Part shown: positions 1-12,360 of the stretch, one piece after another
How positions within the stretch are numbered: position 1 is the stretch's first letter
Layout of the letters: every line of letters begins with the position of its first letter
Assembly (NCBI GenBank): GCA_963969395.1
Contig: OZ017803.1
Span: forward strand, 16,368,001-16,432,000
Length of the DNA stretch: 64,000 nucleotides
Source of the DNA: Pseudoscleropodium purum
Lineage: Eukaryota; Streptophyta; Bryopsida; Hypnales; Brachytheciaceae
Direction of reading: 5' to 3'
Position numbers and translations under genes: made by a program
Notes under the pieces: generated by a model
The model's input: the letters and a program-made list of their open reading frames with translations, nothing else
Told to the model about the DNA's origin: nothing
The model's database searches: none

Positions 1-751
1 AAAGAAGAATTGGTGATTTAATATAGAAACAAATATAGTTGGTACAATGTTGTATCTTGAATATTTGTTTTTAAAAGCATTAAAACAATTGATTGAATAA
101 ACTTATCATTGACTTAGAACTGGAAGAAAAATCTTACTATATAATTATTTTGATGTTGCCACAATTGGCCAATTATTTCATAGGTGCAAAGATCAACAAG
201 ATTGCATCATTTAGCAACGAATTATCATTTGCTTCATTGGATAGGACCTAAGCAATGATACAATGCCAGAAAGTACATTAAATTAGCATTGAACTTTAAT
301 GTAACAAAACCAACAATGAGTGTTAAGCTTAGTTACTTCCACGGGGTTCCAAAATCCAAATGAAGTGTATTACTTTTTGACTTTGTTACCCCTTTAAAGG
401 TTTTTAACTATATGTTTTCACCAATAACACTCCAAAACCGCCATATCTAAAACAAGTACCAAAATTATTTCTATGAAAAGAAAAAATTCCATTCACGTAG
501 AGTGATATTGATAGTAGCATGTAACTTATATCAAATTCCAAGACCTTCACAAAAACACAGAAATTACACAAAATTTATGTTGTCATTTTAGTTGGCCCCA
601 ATCAGTCAAGTCTTTGGGATTCAAAGATTTCCGGGCATATATTTAACAGCGGTGCAACAATCAACATGGAGCAAGACAACCTAATTTTGAATTGATGGGG
701 TTTTGTAGAATTAGATTGCCTCAATTCAAGAACTTTAATTTTAGACTGGTG
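1..751. other. AT-rich intergenic DNA, no gene seen
   Basis: No coding sequence with recognisable motifs, no splice-bounded exon and no RNA gene was found. Short open frames here are in low-complexity AT-rich sequence and show no domain. A loosely related segment (about 361-480 and 42,225-42,330) shares scattered words and may be a very old dispersed repeat. Confidence 0.5.
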
Positions 752-1564
752 AAACTTCATTTCTAGAATCAACGTTTCCATGCCTAAGATTGCCAAGACA
801 TTGACAACTTGAAGTAGGACTCCAACGATCTCCTTCAATTTGAGTAGTCTAGTTCCGATTCGCATAAGAGGAAGTTCGATTCATAAGAACTTTCAAAGTG
901 ATAAAACTTCATTCTAGAATATACGTGTCTATGCCTAAGGGTCACTTCACACATGGGCCCAAGGTTGAGAGTCCGTCGGCCTCCACCAATCAAATTTCAG
1001 AAAACCCCGACTTTGGCCTCTCGACCCTTCACACAAGGCGGCACAATCCAAAGTCCGTCGCCTTCCAAAGTGCCTACATGGAAGCCCAAGCTCCTATGTA
1101 GCAATGGCCTTACGACGGACTCTCGACCAAAGTTTGGGTCGCCACTTCGTGACAACCCAAACTTCGGTCGAGAGTTCGTCAAATTGCTCGTTTATTGCCC
1201 ATTTATTGCCCATTTCTTTGGACTCTCGCCCAAAGTTTGGCCGTGAACTCCCACGGCCTCTCGACTTGGTCAGCCCATGTGTGAAGCGCCCCTAAGATTG
1301 CCAAGACATTGACAACGTGAAGTAGGACTCCAACGATTTCCTTCAATTTGAGTAGTTCAGTTCCTATTCTCTCATTAGAGGAAATTCGATTCATAAGAAT
1401 TTCAACAACCATGTTCAAAAACTTCATTCTAGAATCAACATGTCCACAACTAAAATTGACAAGACATTGACAACTTGAAGCAGGACTCCGGGTAAATGAT
1501 CTCTCCATCAATTCGAGCAGTTCAGTTCCGATTCCCATCAGAGGAAATTCAAATAGTGGCATTA
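752..1564. repeat. Three imperfect tandem copies of a ~150 bp repeat
   Basis: Units begin near 752, 903 and 1419 with an AACTTCATTCTAGAAT-like start and share the later word AAGACATTGACAAC and a CAGTTCCGATTC-like stretch. The middle unit is split between 938 and 1293 by a MITE. Minus-strand open frames that run through these units look alike only because the repeat is copied; I see no protein family in them. Confidence 0.7.
939..1292. mobile_element. 354 bp MITE with TAA target duplication (PIF/Harbinger-like)
   Basis: The left end GGGTCACTTCACACATGGGC and the right end, read in reverse complement, GGGGCGCTTCACACATGGGC are imperfect terminal inverted repeats. TAA flanks both sides (936-938 and 1293-1295), and removing the insert rejoins one unit of the surrounding tandem repeat exactly, which fixes the borders. 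Inside, 1118-1180 forms a long imperfect hairpin around the words CTCTCGACC and GGTCGAGAG. The element has no coding capacity. TAA duplication and GGG-start ends fit PIF/Harbinger-derived MITEs; the family call is inference. Confidence 0.75.
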
Positions 1565-4500
1565 CATGAAGTCACTCCTCAAGGCCCTTAATTCTGTATA
1601 TTCTGTCACTTCAGCACAATCCTCCAAGAACTTTGGATTTCCAAAATGACATTCAATGCAAAAGAATGGTTAAATTGCAGACAGAGATTCTGAATCTTAG
1701 TAAGTATCTTAAGAAAATGACGTGGCAGTTGTTCTGCTATGTTAGGCAGTAGTTGCCGTGAGTTTCGACAAGTTGAGAACCAAGGGAACTTGTAGCCCTC
1801 CAGAGTAGGTGAGTTTTCTTTGATGACAAATAGTCAACATGTTAGGAATTGAATGGAACTGAGTGAAGGACCAAATCTACCAAAATCTTCTTCTTATCAC
1901 TAGAAACTTTTCTAGCTCTATCACTATACTAAATAGTGATATTAGGGTTGCCCATGGCACTAATTTCTTGACATTTGACACAATAGAAATGTTTATTGTT
2001 ACTGTACAAGAATGCACTACTTTTGAATTAGGTATTGTTGCAATTGGGACTCATGAACGTGCATTTATGCGAATGGAAATATTTGTAGAAATATTTATTG
2101 ACTTTGATGGCTTGTAAAGTAACTTTCTTAGGGGTAAGGCAACCTAATTATTCATGCAAGCTCATTTCATTGTTTAGTATATTTTTACTAGTGGTAAGAA
2201 AGAAACTTGCATTTCAAGGATATAAATTTTCAAGCCTATAGTAGCAAAGACTCTTTGTTGATCACCACTTGATAGCAATGTTTTTCTATGCATCATTTAG
2301 CTATAGCCCAAAGATGTTGGTTTTTAAAAGAAAAAGTGATTCTTCATTTTGGGGGATCAAAACAACTAAATTACTATTGTATTTCGATGTATTTCAAAAC
2401 AAAGATACCAAATTATACCTAAGTATCACCTAATTTTTATAAGGGATATTATCAAGTATCAAATGAATATTGACGAAATAGCTGACTTTTTAATAAATAT
2501 GACAAAAAAAGCCCACTACTCAATAGTATTCATTCTGTTTGCAACATAATTAACTATGCATTCATTTTTCTTAAGTAAGACCATTATTTTGCTTTAATTT
2601 TTTCAATGGTGGATTTTGGAACTGGACTTCCTACGAAAATCATGATGAACTCATCAGTGGCCAATTACAACAAATGAGCAACCCCAAGTAGTCATTATCA
2701 TGTTAACCTATATTAGGACATTCCATGTTTTTGTCTAAGTTCTTGGTTGATTAAACTTCATTGGTTTTCTATGTTAAAACACACCTTTCTAAAAATTGAT
2801 ATCTTTCTCATATAATAACATGTTGATCCCAAATTCAACTTCATTTTTTTATAATTAATTAATTTTTAAAAATTATAGTAATTGTAATAATGCTTAAAAT
2901 AGTATCATTTTTTTTTAGCAAAGTTGTAGTCCTACAGATGATAGTGCTAAACATAATGGTATAATTGAAGTACTCTTTGAGCTCACATAGAGAAATTTGG
3001 TAGAAAGATTCAAAGGTGATGTATTTTAAGCTTTTCAAGATGCTACCTTTCAATTGTCACAAAAACTATAGTTTTAACAATTTTGGAAAAATGAAAATAA
3101 TTTAAAAAAAATAGATTAGTAGCAAGATTAGTGGATCTACATTTTATTAGTCAAACTCAAAGACATTTTAAAATTAAAAACTATGAGGAATTTAGGTTTG
3201 ACCTATAAACCATGCCCTTCAAGAAGATTTGTCCTTGAAGGGTGCAAGGTACAAGCATCCTCTTCCAAACTAACATCCTAAACCAATCTTGAAAAGGTGA
3301 TAATCTAGATTTTCTATAATGTATAGGACATATACATGAATGAAGAAACTAGCTTAGGAATCTTTTTTTGATCATTTATGTCTTTTTTTGTAATTAAAAA
3401 ACTCTTTTTTTCTTGAACAATTATCACCAATTGTATTTGTCTATATGCAAAAAATAACAATTTTAGCCTATTGTATTTAGAAGGGCATTATGTCACTTAA
3501 ATTGATTGGAAATAGGTGCCTCTACCTTATATAGTGACTAGCAAGCTAACTAGTCAATGTTCACTCAAATAACTTAGTAAAATAACTTAATTCAATTTAA
3601 TACAAAGTAGGAATATAAATAATATTCCTAACACAATCTTTCTCACAATGAAGCTCAACTTTCATGTCAACTATTCCATAAAGATTTTTGAAACTTGCTA
3701 ATGATAGCAAAGCAATTGCAAGCACAAATAAAAATAACATTCCTTGTCATAGGTAGTGTCTTGACACATTATTTCTACAAATAAGACTCAACTTTCATGT
3801 AACTTAATCCATAAAGGATAACCTAACCAAGCAACTATAACTAGAAATGGAAAATAACATTTTTTGCTATGTCCATGCCATAATATAAGTTATTGACTCT
3901 AAATAGAGTGTTTTTGTTTTTGTTTTTGTTTTTCTTAATTTACGAAAGCTAACTTATACATGATTAAAGGTGAGTAGGATCTTATTCAAAATTCAAGCCA
4001 ATTCTACAAAGACAAAGCCTTTCATTGCATAGCTCCTTATTGTCTCTCAACCATAGGAAAGGTCTTAATATTAATGTTTATGGTAAAAAAATTCATCCAT
4101 ATTTTTGGTAAAAACATTGATATCTATGTTCTTTATAAAGTTTTAAAAAGTATCCTACATTTGGGTTAGTTTTGTAAATATTTAAAAAGAATTTGAAGCA
4201 TATCCAAAATTTTATAAATTTATAGACCAATATCCATAAAACAAAGAAAATTTTATATGAAGGTCTTTAGTTCATTTTGAAATAAAAAATGCTACAATAA
4301 AAAACAATTTGAACAATATGAAAATTCAAAAATGAAATTATATGCAATCAAAATTCTAAAATTAAACCATTTTTGACACACAAGTGCTAAAACTAAATCT
4401 AACATAAAGGTATTGTATTCATATCATTCTATGTTTTTTTTAATCAATTAGTATATGTAGCATAAATAGAAACTGTTAAGCACTTGGATCTTTTCATTTC

Positions 4501-5343
4501 ATACAAATCTAAACCAATAATGACAAAAGAAGTCCTCATTATGAACTTGTTGTATGCACAATCTTCTACATAGTTACATTTTGTAATTGTGCACAACATT
4601 TATTACAGTGTAAAATAAATCTTTACAAATTACAAAAGATTCATGAGCTTGACGCAAAGTTGGACAACAACCTTTAGACATACTATCAAATTACACCCTC
4701 GGGAGTTGGGCTCTTGTCCCTTGCTCTCATATATAATTTGATAGTGCACCCTAAAGTTGATGACAATGTTTGTTTTTTCATTTTAGAGAAGGAGCTACAA
4801 TTATTTCTTCAATACTCATGTGATACTTGGATGATACATGGTGGTATCTATATCAAAACTAAATGATATCTAGGTAAAATTTGGCTACTAATCTTAAAAT
4901 ATAGTAGTAATACATTACAAGAATTTTGAGGCCAAAGGAGGGCTACAAAGTTTGTACCCTTGCGGTGCACTTATGAAAAATAAATAAATGATTTACTATT
5001 TAAAAAAATTCCAAATTCCAAATTTTTTATTTTTTTATTTTTATTTTTTATGTTTTTTCACCATGGGGTGCCAAAAATAAAAAAAACTCGCAGTCTTCCC
5101 TGGGCCTCAGAATTCCTCTAATGTGGCTATTTTGAAAAAAACAGGGAAAATTCCTCTACAAAAAATAGCCAACTGACACAAAATTGTGCATGAAAGAATA
5201 CTGGCTGATGCCCAACCTTAGACATTATTTGTAAACAGGTAGAACCATTTCACAGTCAGCTGAAAGTGGAGGAGTTCGTTTTGGATGAATGAACTATAAC
5301 TGCCTACAGATGTGTGGATGAACGTCTCTGTTCGTCGATAAAA
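1565..5343. other. AT-rich intergenic DNA
   Basis: This stretch has homopolymer-rich, low-GC sequence with no exon, RNA gene or clear transposon end that I can support. The 84-codon open frame at 1863-2117 has no recognisable motif. GC content rises near 5,080-5,340, where the promoter of the ribosomal protein gene should begin; a TGGGCC word (site II-like) is at 5101-5106. Confidence 0.5.
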
Positions 5344-5352
5344 TTAGGGTTT
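5344..5352 (+). promoter_or_regulatory. Telo-box upstream of the eS24 gene
   Basis: TTAGGGTTT is the reverse complement of the plant telo-box core AAACCCTAA, and lies about 80 bp upstream of the start codon. Telo-boxes, often with TGGGCC/T site II words, are a known hallmark of plant ribosomal-protein promoters. No convincing TATA box was seen at the expected distance, which is also usual for this gene class. Function is inferred from position and motif. Confidence 0.6.
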
Positions 5353-5433
5353 GGGGCCGCCTAACATCAAGTCTACGCCCATCGTTCCGTCTCTTTCCTC
5401 TGCGTGCACCTTCTGCTCCCAAGGCCCGCAGCG

Positions 5434-6587
5434 ATGGCGGAAAAGGCGTGCACCGTGCGTACCAGGAAGTTCATGACCAATAGGCTCTTGGCCCGCAAGC
5501 AATTCGTAAGTATCGAATTTCTGTTAGCATCCAATTGCATCTCCGATGATTTTGTTAGTGTTCGGGGTTTAGGATTTGGGGATGTGGCTGGTGGCGTTTC
5601 TGACGATGGGACGGGTATTATTTGCAGGTGATCGACGTGTTGCACCCGGGACGTGCGAATGTGGCTAAGGTGAGTTCATGCTTTTTGCGCATGTTTTGGT
5701 AGAAGTTTTTAGGTTAAAGATTAGGGTGACTTTATTAGGTCAAAGTTAAAGCTGAGAGTTCGAATTGGTTGCCTCAACAGGCTGAGCTGAAGGAGAAACT
5801 GCTAAAGCTTTACGAGGTTCGGGATGCCCAGACCATCTTCGTGTTCGGCTTCAGGACGCAATTCGGAGGCGGCAAGTCCACTGGCTTTGGCCTCATTTAT
5901 GATTCTGTGGACTCAGCGAAGAAATACGAGCCCAAGTATAGGCTCATCAGGGTGAGTTCTTCAGCTCATCTGGTTATTGCTTTAGGGTAGCCTTTGTTGT
6001 TGGTATTCTGGTTGCTTTTTCGATAGCAAACATTGACTGTAGTTTGGTACCGACGCCTTGGGTTTGGGGTTCTGGTATGTGCAGAATGGACTGGCTACCA
6101 AGGTAGAGAAGTCCAGGAAGCAGATTAAGGAGCGGAAGAACCGTTCCAAGAAGATCAGGGGTGTGAAGAAGGTACGTTATTAGCGAAATAGCATGGCTTG
6201 AGGATTGGACATAGCCGTTATTTTCCAAAGGTCCAAATTAGGCCTCATTTTTTTCAGCAGTCTTAAGTAGGTAACAACGGGACATTTCTCTACTCAATTT
6301 TATCATTTTGTCACGAACACATGCAATGTTCTTCACTGATTCAAGTTATATAGAATTTAACCCTATTTTAGTTATATTTTTCCCAGTACAATGTATCAAA
6401 TTAATCATTCTAAAATCACGGAGACTTGGTCTTTTAGGTGTCAAAAGGCTTGGTGTTTGCAGTCTCTTCCATACATGCAACAGTCACAAACTACGAGCTT
6501 GTGTTTTTTCTAAATTCTGACGATTTGCATGTCCTTGGTTTGTCCTTACAGACGAAGGCCGCTGGAGATGCAAAGAAGAAGAAGTAA
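5434..6587 (+). CDS. RPS24: 40S ribosomal protein eS24 (RPS24), five exons
   Basis: Structural protein of the small cytosolic ribosomal subunit. Exons: 5434-5505, 5628-5669, 5781-5951, 6085-6171 and 6552-6587, giving 135 residues; Arabidopsis eS24 is about the same length. Every intron is GT-AG and every junction keeps the frame (all phase 0). Recognisable eS24 words are [13 protein letters not shown] in exon 1, [11 protein letters not shown] in exon 2, [14 protein letters not shown] in exon 3 and the basic [12 protein letters not shown] in exon 4; the tail is lysine-rich. The start is the first ATG after the telo-box and matches the MAEKA start of plant homologues. Introns are short (111-380 bp), unlike the long introns of the V-ATPase gene in this window. 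No break was seen, so it is probably functional. Confidence 0.97.
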
Positions 6588-6939
6588 GCTTGGTCTGTGC
6601 TTCTACAAGCACGAAGTATTCTTGTACGTGGAGTGTCTGCTGCAATCTAGATGAAACTGGAGATTGGTAATTGAATCAAGGGTTTTGTTTAGCCAATTTT
6701 GTAGTTGCCAGCACTTGGATTCAGGTGAATTGACGATTGTTCTGGGTTTCACACCTGGTCTCCACGGGAAATTTTATTTTAATTGTTGATCAGAAGCCTT
6801 CATAATTGCTGCGATATGGTGTGATTTTGTTTGTAACATTGTGTTTGAATCCTGTGTACCGGAATATCGGAATCCTGTATACCGGAATTATATTTTGTCG
6901 TGGACTGAACTCCTGTGATTGGACCTCGGGCTTTCTTAA

Positions 6940-7583
6940 CCCCTAAATGCCCAAGGCCTGTTTTGAGCTTCTCGGAATTTGCTCTAAATTGAACAAAATG
7001 TGAACATTTTGATAAGTTGTATCAATTTTTAAAAAATTGTAGCTGTACAAATTCAAACTAGGTATGTTAGAGATATCATAGGAAAAGAGAACACAACAAT
7101 ATCACTTATGGAGTGAAAGATTATAATGTTCGACCATGAGTGTTAAAATTGCAAAAGTGATGTGAAGTCTTTCAATCCTCTTTTCACAATTCAAATCTAA
7201 AAAGTTGGTGATCAAATTAATATGAGGGTAAAGGGCCTAGTATGTATAACTCCAATCAATTTATGGCTTCTTATAATCTATTTATAAATTTTTTAAATGA
7301 ATTTTGAATGTGATGTTTTTTCCAAGATTTAGTGTGTTTGAGGCTCATTTCCAAGAGCTCTCAACATTATGGGAAGTCAAGATTGCAATGGTTATTCTTA
7401 TATAAAATCTTAAATAGAAAAGTCACTATCATTTATTTTCAAGATTGGATTTTTGATACTAAAACTAGACTTCAAGAAGAACTTTCCAAAAATATAAACT
7501 ATTGAAAATAGCAACTTGGTTAGATTTTATTTAACTTCTAAGCTTTGCAAATACCAAATTTTGGTACCTTAGGCATTTAGGGG
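6940..7583. mobile_element. 644 bp MITE with TTAA target duplication (piggyBac-like ends)
   Basis: The left end CCCCTAAATGCCCAAGG is mirrored by the right end, which reads CCCCTAAATGCCTAAGG in reverse complement. TTAA stands on both sides (6936-6939 and 7584-7587). A TTAA duplication and C-start ends are piggyBac-like. It is related, in inverted orientation, to 8138-8856. Neither copy encodes a transposase. Confidence 0.75.
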
Positions 7584-7900
7584 TTAAAAAGGGGACTCAC
7601 CATAGTCCCATGTTGCTTAGAATGAATAAGTTTGGTATTTTTTCCATTTGTTATCAAAAATAAAAATAAATAAAAAAATAAAAAGTTTGGTATTTTGAGT
7701 TAGAACATTTGAAGTGTTCTTGATAACAAGGAATATCTCATGTATTGAAGTTTTATATCCCAAATATTTGTATACTAGGAAAATCATATTAAAATATAAT
7801 TATTCTGACATGGAAAGTTTAGAAAAGTAATAGTATCTTGATATGAGTATATTAAAATATTGTTGTATAAAAAGTAATCATATTATATCTGATCTTACTA

Positions 7901-8023
7901 AAGGTATGTTTGCACTTGGTGTTAAAGAGTGTTGTTAGTGAGGGTCTTCGAAATGAATTTAAACCTCCTTTTGAATTGGATTCACATTCAAAACATCACC
8001 TCTAATACTAAGTGCATACCTTT
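7901..8023. mobile_element. 123 bp MITE-like repeat, copy 1
   Basis: The ends AAAGGTATGTTTGCACTTGG and, in reverse complement, AAAGGTATGCACTTAG form imperfect inverted repeats. The body matches 25081-25208 in order and content (for example GTGTTAAA, GGGTCTT, AACATCACC). No coding capacity; the transposon superfamily is not clear because no target duplication stands out. Confidence 0.6.
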
Positions 8024-8137
8024 AACATTTAAAATTGATTGTCAACAAATCTTGAATCTACAAATGATGCATTTGATATAATGGAGAGATATAGACTTGT
8101 CCTTTTTTTTTTTAAACCATCAGAGTTTATTCTTTAA

Positions 8138-8856
8138 TTCCTAAATGCCGGAGGCACTAGAAGTTTATTTTAACTTTGAAGTTAAAATAAAACATTACCA
8201 ATTTACTATTTTTTATAAAACTTTACTAAGTTACTATTTTCAATCAAACCTTACCAAATTACTATTTTGAATAGCTTATATATTTTTCAAAATTACTTTT
8301 TGAATTCTAGTTTTAGGATCAAAAGTCCAATTTTGAAAGTGAGTGATTATGTTTTTTTTGTATTTAAGACTTTATGCAAAAAAATTCATTGCAAAATTTT
8401 GATTTTCTAGTGTTGAGGAGTGTTGAGGGCTCTTGGAAATAATCCTCAAATTCACTAGATTGTAGAGAAAAAATCACATTCAAAATTCATTTAAAATAAA
8501 ATATAGAGTAGATTTTAAGAAGTTGTAAATTGATTGGAGTTATGCATGTTATGCCCTTTAACCTCATATATTTTGGTGACTAATTCTTTTAGATTTGACA
8601 TGTTAGAAGGTGAAGATTGAAAAACTTTAAATCATTTTCATAGTTTTAACACCCTCATGATCAAACATATTAATAATCTTTTAATCCATAAGTGATATTG
8701 TGGTATTTTCTTTTCCCATGCAATATTTAATATGCCTTATTTGAATTTTTACAATCACAATTAAAAGAACTTTGATAAAACTTATCAAAATGTTTTTTTT
8801 TATTCAATTTAGAAAAAATTCTAAGAAGCTCAATAAAGGCCCTAGGCATTTAGGAA
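8138..8856. mobile_element. 719 bp MITE with TTAA target duplication, inverted relative of 6940-7583
   Basis: Ends are TTCCTAAATGCC and its inverse, flanked by TTAA at 8134-8137 and 8857-8860. Its reverse complement follows the same order of words as the 6940-7583 element (GAGCTTCT, AAATTGAA, CATTTTGATAAG). Differences are scattered, so both copies are old. Confidence 0.75.
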
Positions 8857-8900
8857 TTAAATCTCATATTTGTTTTGGTTAAATCAAGAACATAGATATA

Positions 8901-9350
8901 ATCTTTAGCAGATATGGAAGTATTGAGGTTAGAAAAGTTAAGTGAAAAAAATAACCATACCAAATTGGAGAATGTATGATAGACTATAGATGTGCAAAAG
9001 ATTAAGATGATTCACTACTAGTATTACAAGAATTTAGGGTTTCTTGACAATGTATGCAATGTTATTGACATTGATGTATGAAAAATGCGCATATATAGGC
9101 TTGCAAGACTAGCAACCTCATAAAAGATTTACTTTAGGGACCTTTAGATTTTGTACATATTGCTTGCATGATTCATGAAGAGCAATCATTAGTCAAAAAT
9201 TCACCTTCAATTTGTGAAAATACAATCATGTTTAATACAACAAGCACTTGACATTAATATATACAAATTATTCTTTTTAGAACTAGCATAAGTTTAATTG
9301 TGTTTCTTTTGTGATTGATTGACATGCACTTATATAGGGGTAGTTGAAGT
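8901..9350 (-). repeat. ~450 bp dispersed repeat, copy 1 (inverted relative to 48918-49370)
   Basis: The reverse complement of this segment matches 48918-49370 nearly throughout, including CACTACTAGTATTACAAG and the long AT-rich middle. Here the sequence runs on past GGGGTAGTTGAAGT without a break. In the other copy the match stops exactly at a hAT end. This copy therefore serves as an uninterrupted reference for that insertion. No coding potential seen. Confidence 0.8.
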
Positions 9351-10764
9351 GAACATTTAGAATAGAAGATGGCATTAGAGAAGATTTGAGGCCAAAAGAA
9401 GACTGTAAGTTCTCTAGCCTTAATAACGTTTTAAACGTAGACAGTAGTGCAATCTAACTAGCCTAGAGAGTACCACATCATTTCTCCAAAAAAAAATGAA
9501 TTTTTTTCGAAATTTTTTTTGCATTTAAAAAATTAAATGTTTTTTTTGAATTTTTTTTTACAACTAGCTGTATCCTTTATTGTGGAAGAACAATGACAGA
9601 AACAAAAACAAAATGGGTTGTTATTGCCCTCAAATCTTCTCTAATGAAAATGACTATGAAAATACACATTGTTGACCATTAAACCAAAAAGTACTTGAAA
9701 ACATTGCTAAATACAATATTATATGCCATGTTTCTTTATTGCGACCTTATTTAAAAGAAATGCCTATCCACTTGTGCATTTGTCTATGTTTTCTCCTCAA
9801 AATACCACCAATATTATTCAAGACATAAAAAAGAACCATCTTTTTTGCAATTCTTTCTATATATTTCCATGTATTATATGGAGATTAATAGACAAATCTA
9901 TGTATAAATGCACATAATTGTTGCATGCAATTGTATTTTCCACATTGGATTGCTCAAATTCATTCTTTATGAAATAAATTAGTGAACTCCATTTCCTAAC
10001 TCACTTCCAATTCCTCTTAGATTACGAGTTATTTTTGTTTTTCACACTCCCCAAACCAATTTGTGGTTCTTGAGGACTTAAAGGATTAATTGTAAAGTCA
10101 TGTACAACCCTTATTTATGTGATGCCTCTTTCAATACTTACTCAAAAAAGAATATGAATTCTTACAATACCTCTATGTCTTGGGGGAATGACAACTAGAT
10201 ATAGATTGAATTTTTTTGAAGTGTCAATAAGGCAAGTTACATGAAATCTAATCACATCCAATTGGCTTTCTCCTAAATGAAAGTTTAAGTCCCACCTTTG
10301 TAAAAAGAGGGTATTAAACACAATTAAGATCTTCAAGTGGTACAATTTGTGTTGATTCCCCCTTTTTTGCAAAGTTGGGATGGAAACTTCCATTTACAAA
10401 GAAACTAGTTTAATGTGACTAGATTGTATGTAATATACATGCCTTGTTGCCATTCCAAAAATTCAAGTAGAGTACACCGTGTCTTGTAATCCCTAAAATC
10501 TTTCAAATACTATAAGAATTCAAATGCTTACTAGAATTAGTATTGAATGTGTTTTCTTAACATGATTGAACAATTAGTTCTAAATAATGTCTTTTGTGAA
10601 ATTGTGTTTTCTAGTACATCATATTTTGAATTTTGAAAGTCATGAAAAACAATTCAATTTTACACGTAAATAATCCACTAATAATAATAATAGAGAAGAT
10701 TTCTCTCCCAACAATTTGGGATTGATTTGCAATGATGTGCAAAATTGCATTTGTCATTTACCTT

Positions 10765-11123
10765 TGTCACGGGATGTGACGTCGGGGCCTCTCCACATCG
10801 TAGTGTTTTAACGTAGGTTAGTTGTTGTTAATCTACGTGTGTGTGGGACGTGCGGCCGGCATACCTCATTCATCCTACGGATGAGTTTAATCCGTTAGGG
10901 TTTTATGTGTGTGTGCGTATAGTGGCGCACACGTGCTTGACTTGACGTCTTTGTCAAGTCAAACTTTGTGAGTGAGTTAGAGAGTGTTAGTGATTACCGT
11001 TGCCTATAAGTGATTGTTTGTCATTAGTGAAGGCTCCGCATTCTCTCATATTTCCTACACTCGTTGATTCTCCCTTTGTGAAGTGTGTGCCGCTTGACTA
11101 CTCTTGTGATTTGCAACATACTC
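10765..11123 (+). repeat. 5' terminal repeat (part A) of the gypsy element
   Basis: It starts TGTCACGGGATG and matches 23200-23559 closely until the word CAACATACTC, after which the two ends differ. It holds two short hairpins: TCATCC/GGATGA near 10872 and a perfect 10-bp stem TTGACTTGAC/GTCAAGTCAA at 10937-10962. At the 3' end of the element the matching block is followed by another ~106 bp (part B) that is missing here, so this LTR is incomplete or the ends are organised as split repeats. Confidence 0.85.
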
Positions 11124-11212
11124 ACTTGACAAAGACCTTTCCACGTTTCTTGCAATAGTTCTCAAATTTGACATTGAGTGATTTAAAAAAAAAATTGTGG
11201 GTAGTTTAGATT

Positions 11213-11224
11213 TTGTTATAGAGC
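11213..11224 (+). promoter_or_regulatory. Possible degenerate primer-binding site
   Basis: TTGTTATAGAGC resembles the plant initiator-Met tRNA primer site TGGTATCAGAGC if one base is gapped. It lies about 90 bp downstream of terminal part A, at a distance that would give a 5' LTR of about 448 bp, close to the 466 bp of A plus B at the other end. The match is weak and position-based. Confidence 0.3.
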
Positions 11225-11319
11225 GCGTGGAGACAGAGCCAACGCCACCGACGGCGCCCAAAATCGGACGATTTTTGGAGAAGTTGTGAAGATTGGAAGT
11301 TGTGGAGCAAGAAGTTTTG

Positions 11320-11478
11320 GAGTTTTTGGAGTTTTTGGAGTTTTTGGAGTTCCCACAGTTTCATCCGTGGTGATTTTTCATCCGTTTTCGATTTTTCATC
11401 CATTGGGACACTTTCATCTACTACAAACAATTTTCATCCACTGGATAGATTTCATCCGCTGTGAAGTTTTCATCCATC
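11320..11478 (+). repeat. Two short-motif arrays in the gypsy leader
   Basis: First comes GGAGTTTTT repeated about four times (11320-11352), then TTTTCATCC repeated about seven times at roughly 17-24 bp spacing (11358-11478). They lie in the untranslated leader between the terminal repeat and gag. Such arrays could bind protein or RNA partners of the element, but that is inference. Confidence 0.6.
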
Positions 11479-12360
11479 TGATAGCGCGTTCACACTGTAA
11501 GTGGCTCAAGTTATTTTCTAAACCGGTTTCATTTTAGCCGTGGTCACACTAGAGGAAGTCCAATTCTGACTTTTGCAATTTTTGTTATTTTCAAATTCCA
11601 TCTGCGGATTTGAGTTCGTGGGGGGATTGTAAGCCTAGTGGTGAAAAAAAAAATTTAGATTTCAAAATTTTGAAAAATCACATTTTTATGTGCCTTTTTA
11701 AAAAAAAAATAAAAAAATTTAGTGTCAAACTTTGGAGGTAGTTTGTGAGGGCAATTTTACTCGCTTGTGAGTGAAATTTGTGCCCATAGTTTGAGTATCT
11801 CGTCATTTATCCAATTCTAGTGTTGGATTGACATTTTATCGCGTTATCACCCATTGTTTTGCTAAGTAATGGGGGATTAGTGTTTGTGAACACCGCGACC
11901 GTAGGATTCCATCTCCTCCTTAGTTTTAGACATTTGGGGAACATCTTTGGTGTTTCTCTTGCTTTGTAGATATTGCGACTTGGGATTATCCACTGCAGGC
12001 GCGTGCCAGTGCCTCTAATTTTTTTTGTCAATTCTGCTTTTATGTTGTTGGGGGAGAAGATCCGATTTTTGATTTCTGGATTCTTGTGCGGTACCTCCCC
12101 CGTGTTGTGGGCTTGTTGCCGGTGTTTTCTGGTGGCCCCATTTCTTGTTGTCTCAGATTGTGATAGGGTACTGTAGGGGTGAAGTCGGGTTAATGGCCGG
12201 CAAGACCTTTTTATGTGGGGGGTTGTGGTTGGACTTGTGGTAGTTGGAGGTGATGACCGGTGATCCACATAGCTTGGTGATTTTGCAGGTGCAGGTTGCC
12301 CGTCCGTACCTTTACCTTTTAGATAGTACCCGTAGATAGTTTCCTTGGTGGTTGTTGTTT

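Larger units (their letters stand above)
6588..10764. other. Intergenic DNA with several small repeats, no gene
   Basis: Downstream of eS24 the DNA is AT-rich and contains two TTAA-flanked MITEs, one 123 bp MITE and one ~450 bp dispersed repeat, annotated separately. The remaining sequence (7588-7900, 8024-8137, 9351-10764) holds no coding motif. Open frames at 9723-9917 and 10142-10393 are not supported by any family resemblance. Confidence 0.5.

Noticed and set aside
1203..1562. 119-codon minus-strand frame
   Set aside because: Runs through tandem repeat units and the MITE end; similarity to the frame at 602-865 is due to the repeat.
1863..2117. 84-codon frame as a small protein gene
   Set aside because: No recognisable motif or splice context; AT-rich sequence typical of chance open frames.
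11807..12268. 153-codon minus-strand frame in the gypsy leader
   Set aside because: Low-complexity Thr/Pro/Ser start and no domain; lies opposite to the leader of a plus-strand element.
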